This document shows positions 11,001-26,000 of a DNA stretch of 36,543 nucleotides, in pieces. Origin of the DNA: a virus; the IMG/VR virus record IMGVR_UViG_3300020411_002649, positions 1-36,543 of that record; one strand, written 5' to 3'. Both the position numbers and the translations under genes were made by a program. Each line of letters opens with the position of its first letter. Positions within the stretch are counted from its first letter, which is position 1. Under the pieces are notes generated by a model. That model made no database searches. It had not been told where the DNA came from and saw only the letters and a program-made list of their open reading frames with translations.

Positions 11001-14000
11001 TACCTCCACCCTTAAAGTTGTGACTACCAATTGTTAACACCATATCACCTGTAGTAGGCTCATATGTTGCAGCAGAAACTAGGTAGTTAGCACGAGGTGT
11101 TGTACCAACATTAACATCAAAATTATTACCAGAAACATTAGAAACTTCTAACCACTTATGAGAAGCAGGGTCTGTTACTCTTGGATAAGAATGATTAGTT
11201 GCATTATTATCCATGTCACAAGTCATGACTAATGAATTGTCAGCAATTCTTACATGCTCACCATTAGAGAATGGGTTGTTAGCAACCGTTAGTGTTAATA
11301 TACCAGTAGCAGCATTATATGCAGCACCAGTTGCTGTATACTTAGCATGACCTACTGCCTTAATTTCAATAGCATGATCGTATGCTCTATCTCTCTTAGC
11401 AGAAAGACCATTAGAAGCGAATGATTGGAAACTATGAGTAAATGATCCACCAGCTCTGATTGATCCTCTCTTAACAGAATGCTTCTTCGCTCTCTTAAAT
11501 GTATGAGCAGAAGTATTAGTTGAAGGTGCAGAATCTAATACCTGTACCTGGAATGTATCATCAGTTCTATTCTGAATAGTTAACCACTTATTACTTGCAG
11601 GATCACCATGTCTAGGATAAGCATGCTCAGTAGCATTATCATCTTTATTACATGTGAAGATTAATGAATTATCTTCAATCATGATCTGCTCACCATTGAT
11701 CATTCCATGACCAACGATAGTTATTGTCATTAGACCTGAAGCAGGACTATAAGTCACATTAGTAGGTGTCTTACCTACAGCAGGTTTAAAGATGTGAGCA
11801 TGGTTAGATGCACCAGAAGGTGATGGGTTAACATTAACTGTTATAGTACTATCAGTTACAGCAATTACATCAACAGCATCAGCATATGCAGGATCGTCAC
11901 CAGATGCACCACCAGTACCATTAGGACGTGGATAGAAGTGATCACTACCATGACCATCTTGTGCACAAGTGAAGCACATTGATTCACGGTTAATGTAAAC
12001 ACTATGTGCAGTTGTAATACCGTGGTCAGGACCAACAGTAATTACCATGTTACCGTTAGAAGCGTTATACTCTACATTCTGAGGATCGAAACTCTTAAAC
12101 TCAGACTTACCAACGAAGATCTTGTATGTGTTAGCATCGATGTACTCAATAGGCTTCCACTTACCACTAATAGGATCAGAAGATCTAGGATAAGTCTTGT
12201 CATTGGTACTTCCGTCCATTGTGCAACGCAAGGTTATTGCATTGTCATCAATCTTAACAAGAGATCCTGTATCTAGTCCATGACCATTAGAAGTGATTGT
12301 TAAATAACCTGTTGTTCCATCATAGTCAGCACCTGTTGGAGTGAAGGTATCAATTATATTTCTTGGATATGCATTGGTAGATGAATAACCATCCTGATCA
12401 CATTCTAAGGTGATGCCACCTGTAGCAATCTGGACACTTTGTCCAACTTTAAGATCGTGCTCACCAATAGTGATTTCCATATCACCTGTTGTTGGTGTGT
12501 AATCAACATCTGTAGGTGTGTAACTAACAGCAGCAGTTGTACCAACATCAATATCAAAACCATTTTGAGATACATTAGAAATTTGTATCCACTTACCACT
12601 GATAGGATCAGTTCCTCTAGGATATGCGTGAGTGCTGGAATCATTATCCATATCACAAGACATATCTAATGCATAATCTTCAATCCTGATATAGTCTCCA
12701 TTAGAGAATCCATGATTGTTTAGTGTCATTGCTAACACACCTGTTGATGGTGTGTAGGTAGCACCTGTTGGTGTCCATCTTGTTACACCGTCATCAATAA
12801 TTCTAAGTGAGTTATTATATGCAGGATCAGATACACGAGGATAAGTATGCTCAGTGGAGTTACCATCTTTAGAGCATGTAAATGTTAATGCATCAGCAGC
12901 AATCTTAATACTATCATTACCCTTCATCAAGGTAGCAACTGTAATACTGTTAGGTACTGCAGATACAAATGCGTGAGTAGTTTGGTTTGTAGATGGTATG
13001 TTGAATAATACTTGTACGTCGAATGTGTCCTTAGTGACATTCTTAACTGTCATCCACTCATCACTATATGGGTCAGATGCCCTAGGATAAGCATGATTAG
13101 TTTGATCACTATCTTGGTCACATGTGAATGTTACGAATCCATCTTGTACCTTAATTCTTCCTCCATTCTTAAGACCATGATCAGCAACAGTCAATGTCAT
13201 GATACCTGTTGTAGGATCATATGCAGCATTGGTTGGTGTTAGTTGTGCAGGAGCAATAAACTTATGAGTATAGTTACCACCAGTTGCAACTGTTGCTCTG
13301 ATAATAGCACCATTAAGAGCACTTACAAATGTATGAAGAGTTACGTTAGTAGATGGTGTCTCATCAAGTACCTTAACATCAAAGGTATCATCAGTTACGT
13401 TATGAATTGTTAACCACTTATCATATACTGGATCACCGTTTCTTGGATAAGAATGATTAGTTTGATTACTATCCTGTAAGCATGTGAATACAAGTGAGTT
13501 AGTACCAATCTTGATACTCTCTCCTTCCATAAATCCATGATCAGGAACTGTAACAGTCATCCAACCTGTTGTTGGATTATAGTTAACATCTGTTGGTGTA
13601 ACTGCTTGAGTTGATGGGACAAATGTATGTGTATATGTGCCACCACCGATTATTGCATTAGAAGAAGCACTCTGGAATGAATGAGTTGTTGGGTTTGTAA
13701 TTTGACCATTACCAACATCTAATGTGATTGTACCAGTTTGTCTCTTAAGACTATTATTAGCAAATGATACGAAAGTATGATCGTAAACATCATTAATACC
13801 AGACTTACCTACATGGACATCAAAGGAGATATTAGATACATTAGAAATAGGTAACCATTGACCATATGTAGGATCTGTTACTCTAGGATATGTGTGGTTA
13901 GTAGCATTGTTATCCTTAGTGCATTGGAATGTAATTGCATCCTTATCAATCATTACAAAGTCTTTTGCTCTATGGAATGAGTTAGAAGCAATACTATTAA

Positions 14001-17000
14001 CAACATGAGTTGTTGTATTAGAGATTGCTGCATTACCATAAAGGTTACCAACTTGTAGATCAAATGTTGTGCTACCTACATTAAATGCCTTCAACCACTT
14101 ACCACTAACAGGGTCAGTAGGTCTTGGATAATTATGGTCAGTTGCTTGACTATCCTCATCACATCTCATTGTTAGAGCACCATCATCAATAAGGATCATG
14201 TCACCATTCTTGATGTTATGTCCTGATAGAGTAGTTCTTAAAATACCAGTGCTAGGATCGAATATAGCAGATGTTGGAGTATAAACTTGAGGAGCAGTAA
14301 AACTATTACTCATAGTAATAGTCATCGTACCAGCAGTAGGATTGTAAGATGCGTTTGTAGGACTATGAGTTGTCTTACCTAATTCATAGATAGGAATATT
14401 TGTATCATAGAAATGATCCTTCTTATGAGTAATGCAGTTTGATGAAGCACCTACAAATGAATGTATTGTAGTATTGGTAGATGGAATAACATCTAATACT
14501 TCAACACTAAATTCATTTCCACTTACATCATGAATCATTACCCACTTACCAGCAACAGGATCTGATGCTCTTGGATAGGTATGATTAGTTGCATCGTTAT
14601 CTTTCTTACATGTGAATGTTAAAGAATCAGTTGCTATCTTAATGTATGAATATGGTAAGAATCCATGATTAGGAACTGTAAACTTAAGATGTCCAATATT
14701 AGGATCGTAAGTTACATCAGTTGGTGTATGAGTTGTAACAGCAGATCTTGGATAAGTATGATCACTTGATTGACCATCAGCATCACAACGGAATGTTAAT
14801 GAATCAGGTGCAAGTCTGATGCTATCACCAGCATGACGTAAACAATCAACAGCAGAAGTTGAGTAAGTATGATCGTAAATACCACCACTTATAATCTGTG
14901 CTCTAGTAATACTATTCGCAACAGCACTTACGAATAAATGTGTTGATGTATTACTCTGAGGAATGATTGTATTAACCTTAACATCAAATGTATCAACATC
15001 TACGTTCTCAACTTTCAACCAAGATCCAGATGCAGGATCACCAGGACGAGGATATGTATGTGTTGATCCATGATCGTCTAATGCACATGTTAATGTTAAT
15101 GCATTATCAGCAATCTTGATCATGTCACCATTTTCAAAACCATGACCATTGATGGTCACAGTCATCATACCTGTTGTTGGATTATGATTAATATTTGTTG
15201 GAGTATAACCTGTGTTAGGAATGTAAATATGCTGACTCTGATCAGAGATAGCACCATTAGCAACATTAACAGTTATTGTTCCATCCTTCTTAGTAATACC
15301 ATTTGCCATAGCAGTCTGGAAGACATGCGTTGTGGTATTTGTTGAAGGAGCATATGATAATACTTGTACGTCAAATGTATTAGCAGTTAAGTTACTACCC
15401 AATACACGTTGCCATCTATTTGCATATGGATCTGTTGCTCTAGGATATGTGTGATCAGATGATTGACCATCTTCATCACAACGGAATGTTAGAGAATCTA
15501 ATTTAAACTTAACTGAATCACCTTCTTGTAAACCATGATTCACACTTGTAGTGATCGTCATGATACCTGTTGTAGGATTATATGATGTACCAGCAGTTGC
15601 AGTTAATGGAGTACCATCATATAGTATAGGAAGAGGTTTGTTATAGAATGGGTCATTACCATTAGATCTTGGATAAGCATGTGTGCTGTTATGAGCATCT
15701 AAGAAACATGTAAAGACTATAGATTCTTTTGCTAATCTTATACTGTTACCAGCTCTTAGATCATGATCACCAATGGTCATCTTCATCTCACCTGTTGCAG
15801 GTGTAAATTCAGCAGCAGAGATTGTAAATGGAATAGTTGGTGTCTTACCTACATGGACATCGAATTGATCCTTAGATACATTACGTACATCCATCCACTT
15901 ACCACTCATCTGATCAGTTGATCTAGGATAAGCATGAACTGAATTATGGTTGTCCATTGAGCAAGTAAAACTTACTCCACCATCAGCAATCTTAACGAAG
16001 TCTCCTTCACCAAAACCGTGATCAACAATGGTCAATCTCATTAGACCAGTTTGACCATTATATGTTGCACCAGAAATACTATGAATTGATGAATCACGGA
16101 AACTAAACTTCCTATCTGTGGACAATACTAATTGACCATTATTAGGAGTAAATGTAGCACCAGTAACGTCATAATTTACAGCAGGTGTCATACCAACATT
16201 GACAGTTACAGTATCAGCAGAAACAGCAACAATTGGAATAGGCTCATTATGTACTGGATCCTTAGATCTAGGATAACTGTGCACGGTGGCATGGTCATCC
16301 ATATCACATGTAAATGATAATGAGTTTTGTGCTAACTTAAGATTTGTACCAACTGATAGACCATGACCAGTGCCAATTGTCATTACTAGAGCACCAGTTG
16401 CAGTGTCGAATGTAGCAGCAGTAGGGACAAAACCTTTAATAGGAGATGCACCAACATTAACTGTAAATGTACCACCAGGAATATCAGACTCAACAACATC
16501 TAGCCACTTACGTGTGCAAGGGTCGGAAGATCTTGGATATACATGATTGCTATAATGGTTATCCATTGAGCAAGTGAATGTCATGGAATTTTCCATGATC
16601 TGTATCTGATCTCCTGGAGAAATATTATGTCCAGATACAGTTAGTTTTAATAGTCCTTTATCTGCTTGATATTCAGCATAAGATGCAACATGAGTGGTAG
16701 CACCAACGAAACGATGCTGACCGATATCCATTTCTAATTCACCAGTATTCTGATCGTAAGTAGCACCAGAAACATCATATTCAACCTTAGGAGTAGATCC
16801 TACATTAACAGTAAAGTTATCCTTATTAATAATAGATTCAACTAACAACCACTGATCACCAGCAGGGTCTTTTTGTCTTGGATATCCATGCTTAGTTGCA
16901 TGATTATCTTGAGCACATGTGAATACTAAAGATCCATTTTCAATTCTTACTTGATCACCAGTCTTAAATCCATGATCGTCAACAGTGATTATCAATACAC

Positions 17001-20000
17001 CAGAATCAGGATCATATTGTGAATTCTTTGCAGTATATGTGTTATGAGTTGACATTCCATGATTAGGAACTGTCAATGTCATAATACCTGTATTAGGTTT
17101 GTATGTAGCACCATTGACCTTATACTCTTCACCATATGTTTCTAATACTTCTACAGCAGCATTACCAGCTGGGTCACCAGATCTAGGATATGAATGCACT
17201 GAAGCATTATTATCCATGTCACATGTAAAGTTAATAGAGTTGGTAATTAATCTAAGGAATGTACCCTCTGTATGATTATGTGATCCAACATCCATTACTA
17301 AATCACCAGTACTGGAATCATACTCAGCATGTGATATATCGTATGCAATTGTAGGAGCAGGTCCAACATTAACTGTGAAAGTATTAACAGTAGCAGACTC
17401 ACCACTTGCTAAAGCATTACCACCTTGAATACCAAATCCAGCATAATTTGCAGAAGCAAATATACCACTACCACCTGTCAATCCAGTATATCCAGAAGGT
17501 GTAGTTGCAGATCCTTGAGCAACACCATCAATCCAAAGTTTAACAGCACCAGCACCAGCAGTTAGATTACCACCAATCTGGATTTGGAATACAATCTCAT
17601 GATCTCCATCATCAAAGTATTGTGATAAATTAGAGATTTGTAAATCTAATAATGCTAATCCATTATCACTAGAAGTGTTAGCACCACCAGCATAACTGTT
17701 AGATCCATCACCAGCACGAAGTCTTAAATATGTGCCACCGTCTCTAATACCAAACCATACACCAGATGTTGAATCTCCAGCTTCAAATAGACATGCATCT
17801 ATTGGAGAAGAAGGTAATTTTGTTACAAGTCTGAATACAGCATCTTCACCTGTTACTAATCCTGTACCAGTATCTGTTGTAGAAATCTTATCTTCACCCA
17901 ACTTAAATGATCTAGTCATTAAGTTATTATATTCACCTGTAACAGGACCATCGAAGGTAACATTTAATAGTGAAGTTGTGGGTTTAGGCACAGCATCATA
18001 GAATCTCTGATCAACTGTCCAACCAGCATCATTAGTAATGACCTGACCCTTCATTGCACGGATCGCATATTCCTTCGCTTTATTAATAATCCAATTAGTT
18101 TCAGCAGATGCGTTAGTAACGTGGTCTAAATTACCATTATATGTTGTATAGAATTCTGACGCATATTGCATCCAGTTTGTACCACCATACTTAAGATTCC
18201 ATACCATTGATCTGATGATATCAGTAACGTCATGGACACAGTTAACAGGTCCACCAGGAATTGCTAAGTTTGGATATTGTACTAAACCAGCAGCAACTGC
18301 TTGCTCTGCAATATATCTGATGTTTCCATCAATAGCATCACCACATTGTTTGTAAATATAATCTTTAGGATTCTGATTATAAGTTTGTACTGGAATGCTC
18401 TGTAAAGACTCTCCGTCAACATAATCTCTACCAAATGCATTACGCATTGTCATTGTAACTACATCCCTAAGGATCTTAATTACAGTTATAGATGCTTCCC
18501 ACTCACCCTCAACATGCTTAAGTGAATTATCTTCAGGCTCAATATAGAGTTTAGCAGCATCAATAGTCTTCTCATTACAATCAAAACGAAGGTCATGTAC
18601 CATCGCTTCAATCATATCTAATACGTCATCTTCACAGTTAACATGACCACCAGGAATTTGTAGATTCTCATACTTAGAAAGATCATTCATTGTTGAAACA
18701 ACTTCCTTAGCAATGATTGCTCTATTATTCCAAAGTAGATCAGCAGCATCTAAGTATCTGTCATTATTTGCTCTTTGAGAAGTAGTAGGATATCCTTCAC
18801 TATCGATAACAATTTCAGAATCTCTATATGCAGTTCTAGCAGTCCATTGAGGAATATAATACTCTTCTTGTGCCCAACCAGGTACGTTAAGTGCATTACC
18901 ATCATTATCTAATAAACCAGAAGCAACTTCACCAGGTGACAATAGAAGGTTATTAACTGCCTTCATTGAAAGCATCTTAGCAAAATCAAGAGCATCATTC
19001 AATGCACTTAATTCATGCTCAACATGAAGTATATTATCTTGAATATCAAGATATTGAGTTATAATTCTCTGAGTTTGATAATTGCCTCCTGTAGCAAGGT
19101 CAGCAATTACAGCAGGAATAATATGTGTTTTAATATCATTCTTACAACCAGCAGATCCTGTACCAGGAATCTCTAGGAAGTCGTAAGTTACAGTATCAAT
19201 TTCTGCTTGATACTTATCCTGAATGTATCCTTCTGTTTCCTCAGCAATATAATCTCTATTCTTCCAAAGTTGGAATCCACCTTCTCTAAATCTTTGCTCA
19301 TTAGGTGAAATAACCATAAGCAAATCAGTACCAAGAGTATCAATTGTATCTTGTACTGCTTGTGATGCAGGAGATGAGAAATTATTAGGTATTCTATATC
19401 TTGTAGTATATGTGCCTGTTAAAGTTGAACTAGTTGTAGTGATTATCTCCTTAGCAAGTTTTAATACTTCATTCCATGTATAAAGTGACTGAAGTATCTC
19501 TTGACCAATAAAGTTTAATTCACCACCAACACTCATATAAGTCCTTGCAGCAAATAGAGTATGGTAGTTACCATCTTCTCTTAAGTCCTTAACAATAGCA
19601 CCAAGGATATAATCCTTAGTATCTCTGATACATGTATCAGTACCACCGTAGCTATTATTTTGTGGATCATCACCTTTAATATTGAAATCACTGAATGCTG
19701 CCTTCATTCGACCTACTGCTTCTTCAGCAATGTAAGCACCGTTAAGGTCGATGATATCAGCACAGTCTCTATACTCCTGACGACCTAGATCAACGTCCTC
19801 AGTTATAACAGCTAAGTTAGCATAATCAATAGTCTTAGCAGTTGCAGAAGATGATCTCTGACCACTATAAGTTGCATAGGTTTCAGTAGTAGAAAGTATA
19901 AATGGTGCTTCACCATCTAAACCAAATACGATATTTTGTTGACTATAATCAACTTGAGTAGGTGCTTGGAATCCAGTTGTATAATCACCAACACCCTTCT

Positions 20001-23000
20001 TAATAACGATGTTATCAATATGACCATCCCACTTATTAGCACCGTTGAAATCTTGTCCAATATACAGAGCAGCATATAGGTAATCATTAGTATCAACATA
20101 GTTACCACCAAGTTGAGCACCATTGATATACAACTGAGTAACACCAGATGATCTACTTACAGCAATGTGCATCCAAGTACCAGTTGTTGTAACTACGTTA
20201 CCACTAGTAATACCTAATGTAGTTCCATTATAAACCTTAATTGCTTGTTGATCTTGAATAATTCTTAATCCTTGAGTAGCACTCAAACGACGGAAGTCAA
20301 ATAAGCATTGAGATTGTGTATTAGTGCCAGCACGGAACCAACCTTCTATTGTGAAGTCTCCTGTACCAAAAGCGAAATCTTCGGAAGCAGGTGCAGTTAA
20401 TGAATGATTAGTAGGAAGATATATTGACTTAGTGCCACTTAATTCTGCCTTCTTAACAATTACACTTTGAGTGCAATTAGTAAAGGTTAAAGTAGAGTTA
20501 GTAATATATTCACCAGCAGTGAATGTACCAGTAACAGGACCAGCGAATAACCACTTAAGACCAGAGTTAACACCTAATGCTTGGAATAATGCTCCAGATG
20601 TCATACCCTTAATCTGGTTACCAGTTATAAACTGTCCAGTGCCCTTATCCTTATATCCAATCTTAGTTGTCCTAACTGTTTCATTAGCAACAAATGTACC
20701 ATCTGAAATAGATGATAGAGCATTAACATTGTTAAGATTACCAGCAGTCATTGCTGTAGTTGCAATTGCTCTTAAAGTGTCAATATAAGACTTGACATTA
20801 GCACAATTGTTAATATCTTGATTATTACCAGATGCATAGTTTGCATCGTATCTGTTAGCAGGAGCAACACCACCAGAGTAAGTAGTAGGATCATTAAGGT
20901 TATATCCAACCCCAGATAGATCCTTCCAATACATTAGGTTGTTGATTGCTCTATGCATCAATGTACCAGCAGCAGTGAATGCATGGACTGCTTCTGCCTC
21001 TTCACCAACAATACCGTTAGTTAGAGGGACACCAGCGTCATCGAAGAATTTTTTAGTAAACTCAACTGTATTATAGTTACCACCTTGTCCAACATCATTA
21101 GCAATAGCATCAATCATGTATCCAAGGTCTCTTCTGCACTTCTCTTGATGTGGTGAATATGTACCTTGTGTTTCAGCAGGAAGATCATTTAGACTTGCAT
21201 TATTCAATACTTCATCAATAAATTCATGTAAAGTATCGATAGCAGCTTGTACGTCTGTGCAGTTTGCAGGATCGGCATTATTAGTGTTTGTACCAGAAGT
21301 ACCGTAATTATCGTTAGGTGATGGGTCAGCAGTGATTGTAAGGTCTTGATATGCAGTCCAAGAGTCACCAGAGTTAACAGCGTTGATTGTACCTGAATAA
21401 CCGTTTGCAAGTGCAACTTTCATCCTATCTCTTGCCTTTTCAAAGGCAAAACGAGTTTCAGCAGATTGAGCACTTACATAAGTGAATGTTCCGTTAGTAT
21501 CGAAGAATTGTTGACAGAATTTACGAGAATATCGGTTTCCACCAGCATAGATGTCAATAGAGACTGCATCAACGAAAAATTCAATATCTCGCTTACATTT
21601 CGCATCTGAAGGAATTGAAGATGAAGGATATTGAGTTTTCATGTCATCAAACGCCATTCCAGCAATTAATGACTTATTCTTCTGTATAAAGCGATATGCG
21701 TCTTTAAATCTACTCCAAGAGTTAGTAATAACGTCAGATGGGAAATAATAATCAGGATAGTCAATTGCAATTGCAGCTTCTGCAAAATCGATGATTTCTT
21801 GCTTATTATTGGAAATATTCCGTTTTGCATCAAGATATCTGTTTGCAGCATTTCCGTGGAAGGTAGATCTTGGATTTCCGAAGAATGCCTTCTTATTACG
21901 AAGAATCATGCCTTCAGCAAGCACTCCACCTGTTAATTGAGAATATTCAACTTCTGTAGTCCTTACTTCTTCAAAATTCAAGAAGTCAGCGTTAATTCTG
22001 TTTGAAGAATCATAAAGCTTAGTAGGAGTGATAGAAGAAGCAGAAATATCATCTAAGATCACGTTAGGGTTAGTTAGACTAACTAAACGCTCAAAGAGTA
22101 ATCCGAAGAAGGTTGTGCCTCGGTTAATGACCAATGTATCAACAACTTCATTATTAATTGGATCACTGTAAGGAGCGATGTATGTAATCTGGCCTGCAAT
22201 CTTAGACGAGGCAGAATATATGAATTCATTAAGTCTGAGATCGAATATACCAGTCTCGAATCTAGGAGTACCTGAAGTCTTACTTACAACGACTCTATCA
22301 GTAACATTACCATCAGTATCTACGTTAGTCTCTTCAATGTAAGCAGTATCACCTTCAAGGTTAGTAATACCTTCACCAAATCTGAATATGGTAGGACTGT
22401 TAACTAAGGTAACTGATTCTACCAATGCAGCGAATAATTCGCCTCTCTTAATTTGCTCATTGAGCTGGAAGGATCCACCAGTTATATTAATAACATCGAT
22501 ATGGTTGGTACCAGAATCAATAACAGTAGCAACAACGTCAGATTGTGCTCCCTGAACCTGCTGTCCTATTGTTGGGAAGATACCATAGTTTGAAGTACCA
22601 AATCCATCATAAAGTGCAATTCTATAGATTGGTGTAGGAGTAATTCCTAAGATTCTATAGTTAACTTTGGAAGGTGGTTTTGGTGGCTCATCAAATACTA
22701 AGTTACCACCAACAATCTGATAAGATTCACCAGGTGCCTGAATGATACCATTCAGAGTTATCATCAACTGGTCTTGCTTAACGATTACAGTTTCACCCTC
22801 AACAGTAATTGGGAATGACTTCTTAATACCATCAAACTGATCTTCAACACTATCAAGTTTCTTAACGATAGAAGTTAAGATTTCCTCAGAAGATGTCAAA
22901 CGCTTCTTACGGAAGAGAACCTCTGTATTGTTGTAGTCAGTATATATTGGTTGTGCAGCACCGAATGATGTAATCTGGTTTACATTACTATAGTTGTTAA

Positions 23001-26000
23001 TGTTAACCTGTTTAGTAAACTCAGTACCGATCTTACGTCCAGATACGTCCTTACCACCAGTAAGTTGTAACTGACCAAACATATTGAAACCAGCAGGGTG
23101 GTTATTTTCTAAGACCTGAGTCTTCCACTCTGTGATAGGAATTTGTGATTGTACAACATATGAGAAGTTTTGATAGAAGAAACTATCTTGAATCTTCTGG
23201 ACAATCTCAGATGGTTTACCAACGTCATCAATAAATCGGCCTGGTGTCTTCGTTAGGGAGCCGATATTTAACACACCACGTGCTATTGAGAAGTTATCGA
23301 TAACACCAGATGCTTTAGATATCTCACCTGTTACCTTCTCACCTTCTGCCCAGTCACCAGTGTAATCAACGATCTTAAGAATCTTAGGACCAATCTGCCA
23401 ACCAGTGTTAGTAGAGACTTTACCTCTTGCAGTTGCAGTCTCAACATTAGATCCTTGGAATACATCTTCTCCTTCTAAGAAACGAGATGTTTCAACAACA
23501 GCAGTTGCTTTACCACCGAATACCTCAGTTAAAAGTGTCTGTCTACCAGATCCTTGAGTTAGGAAAGTAACGTAAGATCCTGCTAATGCAGATGCTTGAG
23601 TAAGACCAAATCTTAATTGGTCAGATTCTAGACCAGCTGCCTCACCAGCAATAGCATAGTAAATCTGTCCTTCAACCAAACTGGTTAAACCTGCGGTAGA
23701 TGGTTTTGGTAATTCACCTTCTGTGCTACCAATATCATCAGATCTAAATTGGACTTCTGCACCAGAGGTTATACCATGTGGGAAGTTAAACTGTAGATAG
23801 TTAAGGTCTAAGTTAACAACGTAGTTAAATTCTGATTTTAGAGTAACCGTTGGTTCGGATGAATATCCAGCACCACTGTTTTTAATAATGATCTCACTAA
23901 GACGATTGTTTTTAACAACTGCTTCTGCCTCAGCACCAGATCCACCACCACCTTCAATAACAACAGCAGGAGTTGAAGTATAACCAGCACCTGGGTCAGT
24001 TATCTTGATCTCGGAAAGTATTGAAGTATTGAATAACTGAAGGTTAACTGGGAAGGTAATTTCAGGTTTCAGTGTATAGTCATGTGAATAACCGAAACCA
24101 AATTCATTATTCTTAAGTCTCTTAATCTTACCAATATTTGTACCTGTTAGGAATACAGATGCACCAGATCCTTCAGAAGGAATAACAACAGTTACAGATC
24201 CACCAGAACCTGCTAATGTAGATCCTAAGATTCCTGGAATAGCATCGATATCAATAGATGCAGTAGTATATCCTTTACCTGGATCTGCTACAGCAGCACC
24301 AGTGATTGTACCTGATCCAACAGTATCATCAAACTCAACAGTAATAGTTGCTTTACCACCTTCACCATCACCAGCTACAGGGACATCATAGTAAACACCT
24401 GGAGCATATTCAGTACCACCATCATTAACTACAATTTTCTCAATCTGTCTGAATGATGCAATATCACTAATGATAGGTAACTTCTGATAGAAACCACCTG
24501 GAGATACTAATTTAATAGTATTGATAGGTCCAACTGCTCTCGTAGAAGTAGTTGAATAGTATGAATAAACCTGATCAAATTCATCTGTACCAACTTCAGC
24601 ATTAGTCTTTTCAGGTTCCTTAAGTAATTGGAATCTAAACTCAGTATCAGTTATAACTTCAGCAACTGAGAATGTGCCTTCATATGGAGTTGTGATAACA
24701 TCAATGAATGAATTCTCACCAACTGGAGAATCATCACCAGTCCTAGATGGGTCAAAGTAATAGGAGATATTAGTTACATCACCCAATACAGAGAATTTAA
24801 CAAATGGGTAGTTTCCAGCACCTAGAGGAACACCTGGAGTACCTTCTCTTGTTATGTTATTAAATGAGTATTCTAGTTTGTACTGGTTGTCTTGTGAGAA
24901 TGACAAGTAGTAGTTAAGGTTTGAAGTATCAGATACATCAAAGACATACTGATGATTTCTAGTAAACTCTAGGGTTGGGTGCTTCGCATATATGTTAACA
25001 CTAGCAATAGCGTTATTGTTAAATGCTGGCTCACTTACAGCAGTTGATCTAATACCAAGTGTATATTCCCTAGATCCAATTACCTGATCAATAAAGAATG
25101 ATCCATTGAATTGATCACCTTGGAATCCTTCAGAGAAGATGATATCACCTACTTTAAATCCATGAGGAGAATTTGATGTAAAGTATACTAAATTGGTGTT
25201 ATTAACAGCATTTCTAATAATATCTTTTTCAAGACGGACAGTAACACGAATCTTCTTAACAGAAGCAAATCCAGAGATCTCTACACTCTTACGATCCTCT
25301 GCCTCAGTAATATTACCAGCATTGATAGAAACAACATCTTCTGGAATGTATAGTGAACCAGGTTGAATCTCTACAATCTGAACTGTATAGTTATTACCTA
25401 GATCATATGGAAGTGTCCTAGCATAAGTAGCGATTGATTCTGATGTAGATACATGATCCCATGTTACACCACCATCAGATGCAGCACCAGTAGTATGTGT
25501 TGGAGGAGTTGTACCAGATACACCAGCACCACCAGTTGCCACCTCATATACATTTAACTTATGCCATACTCTTTGTCCTACAACATATAACTTACCATTA
25601 TCCCACTCAGGCATATCTTGATTAAGATATTGAGGCATTGGATATGGATGTTGAGTAAGATCAACAGTAAACTTACCTGCATCATCTATGAATACCCAGT
25701 TAATAAGACCATCACTTACAACACCACCAGTATGGACTGGAGGAATTGTACCAGTAGTACCTGTGCCTTGTGACTGGTATATCTTCTTATCATAGTATCT
25801 CTGCTCACCAACAGTTACAGATACACCTGCTGCCCAAGGGATTTCAGGTTCTTCAACTTGGAAATATGTACCAGCAATCTGGTTTACATCACCAACATCA
25901 GTCTTAAATCTATCTGTATTATTGAAGTTACCATATATCTTACCAACCTTATATTTGTTACCAACCCCACGGTCTTCCTCTAAAATTGCATTCTCATTAG

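Noticed and set aside
8868-17345. The repetitive stretch as a CRISPR array
   Set aside because: The units are about 300 bases, fully coding, and vary between copies; there are no short identical repeats with unique spacers and no cas genes.
17732-18001. Plus-strand frames inside the giant gene, such as this one of 89 codons
   Set aside because: All such frames are short, antisense to a long open frame with clear domains, and have no matching context. I count none as genes.
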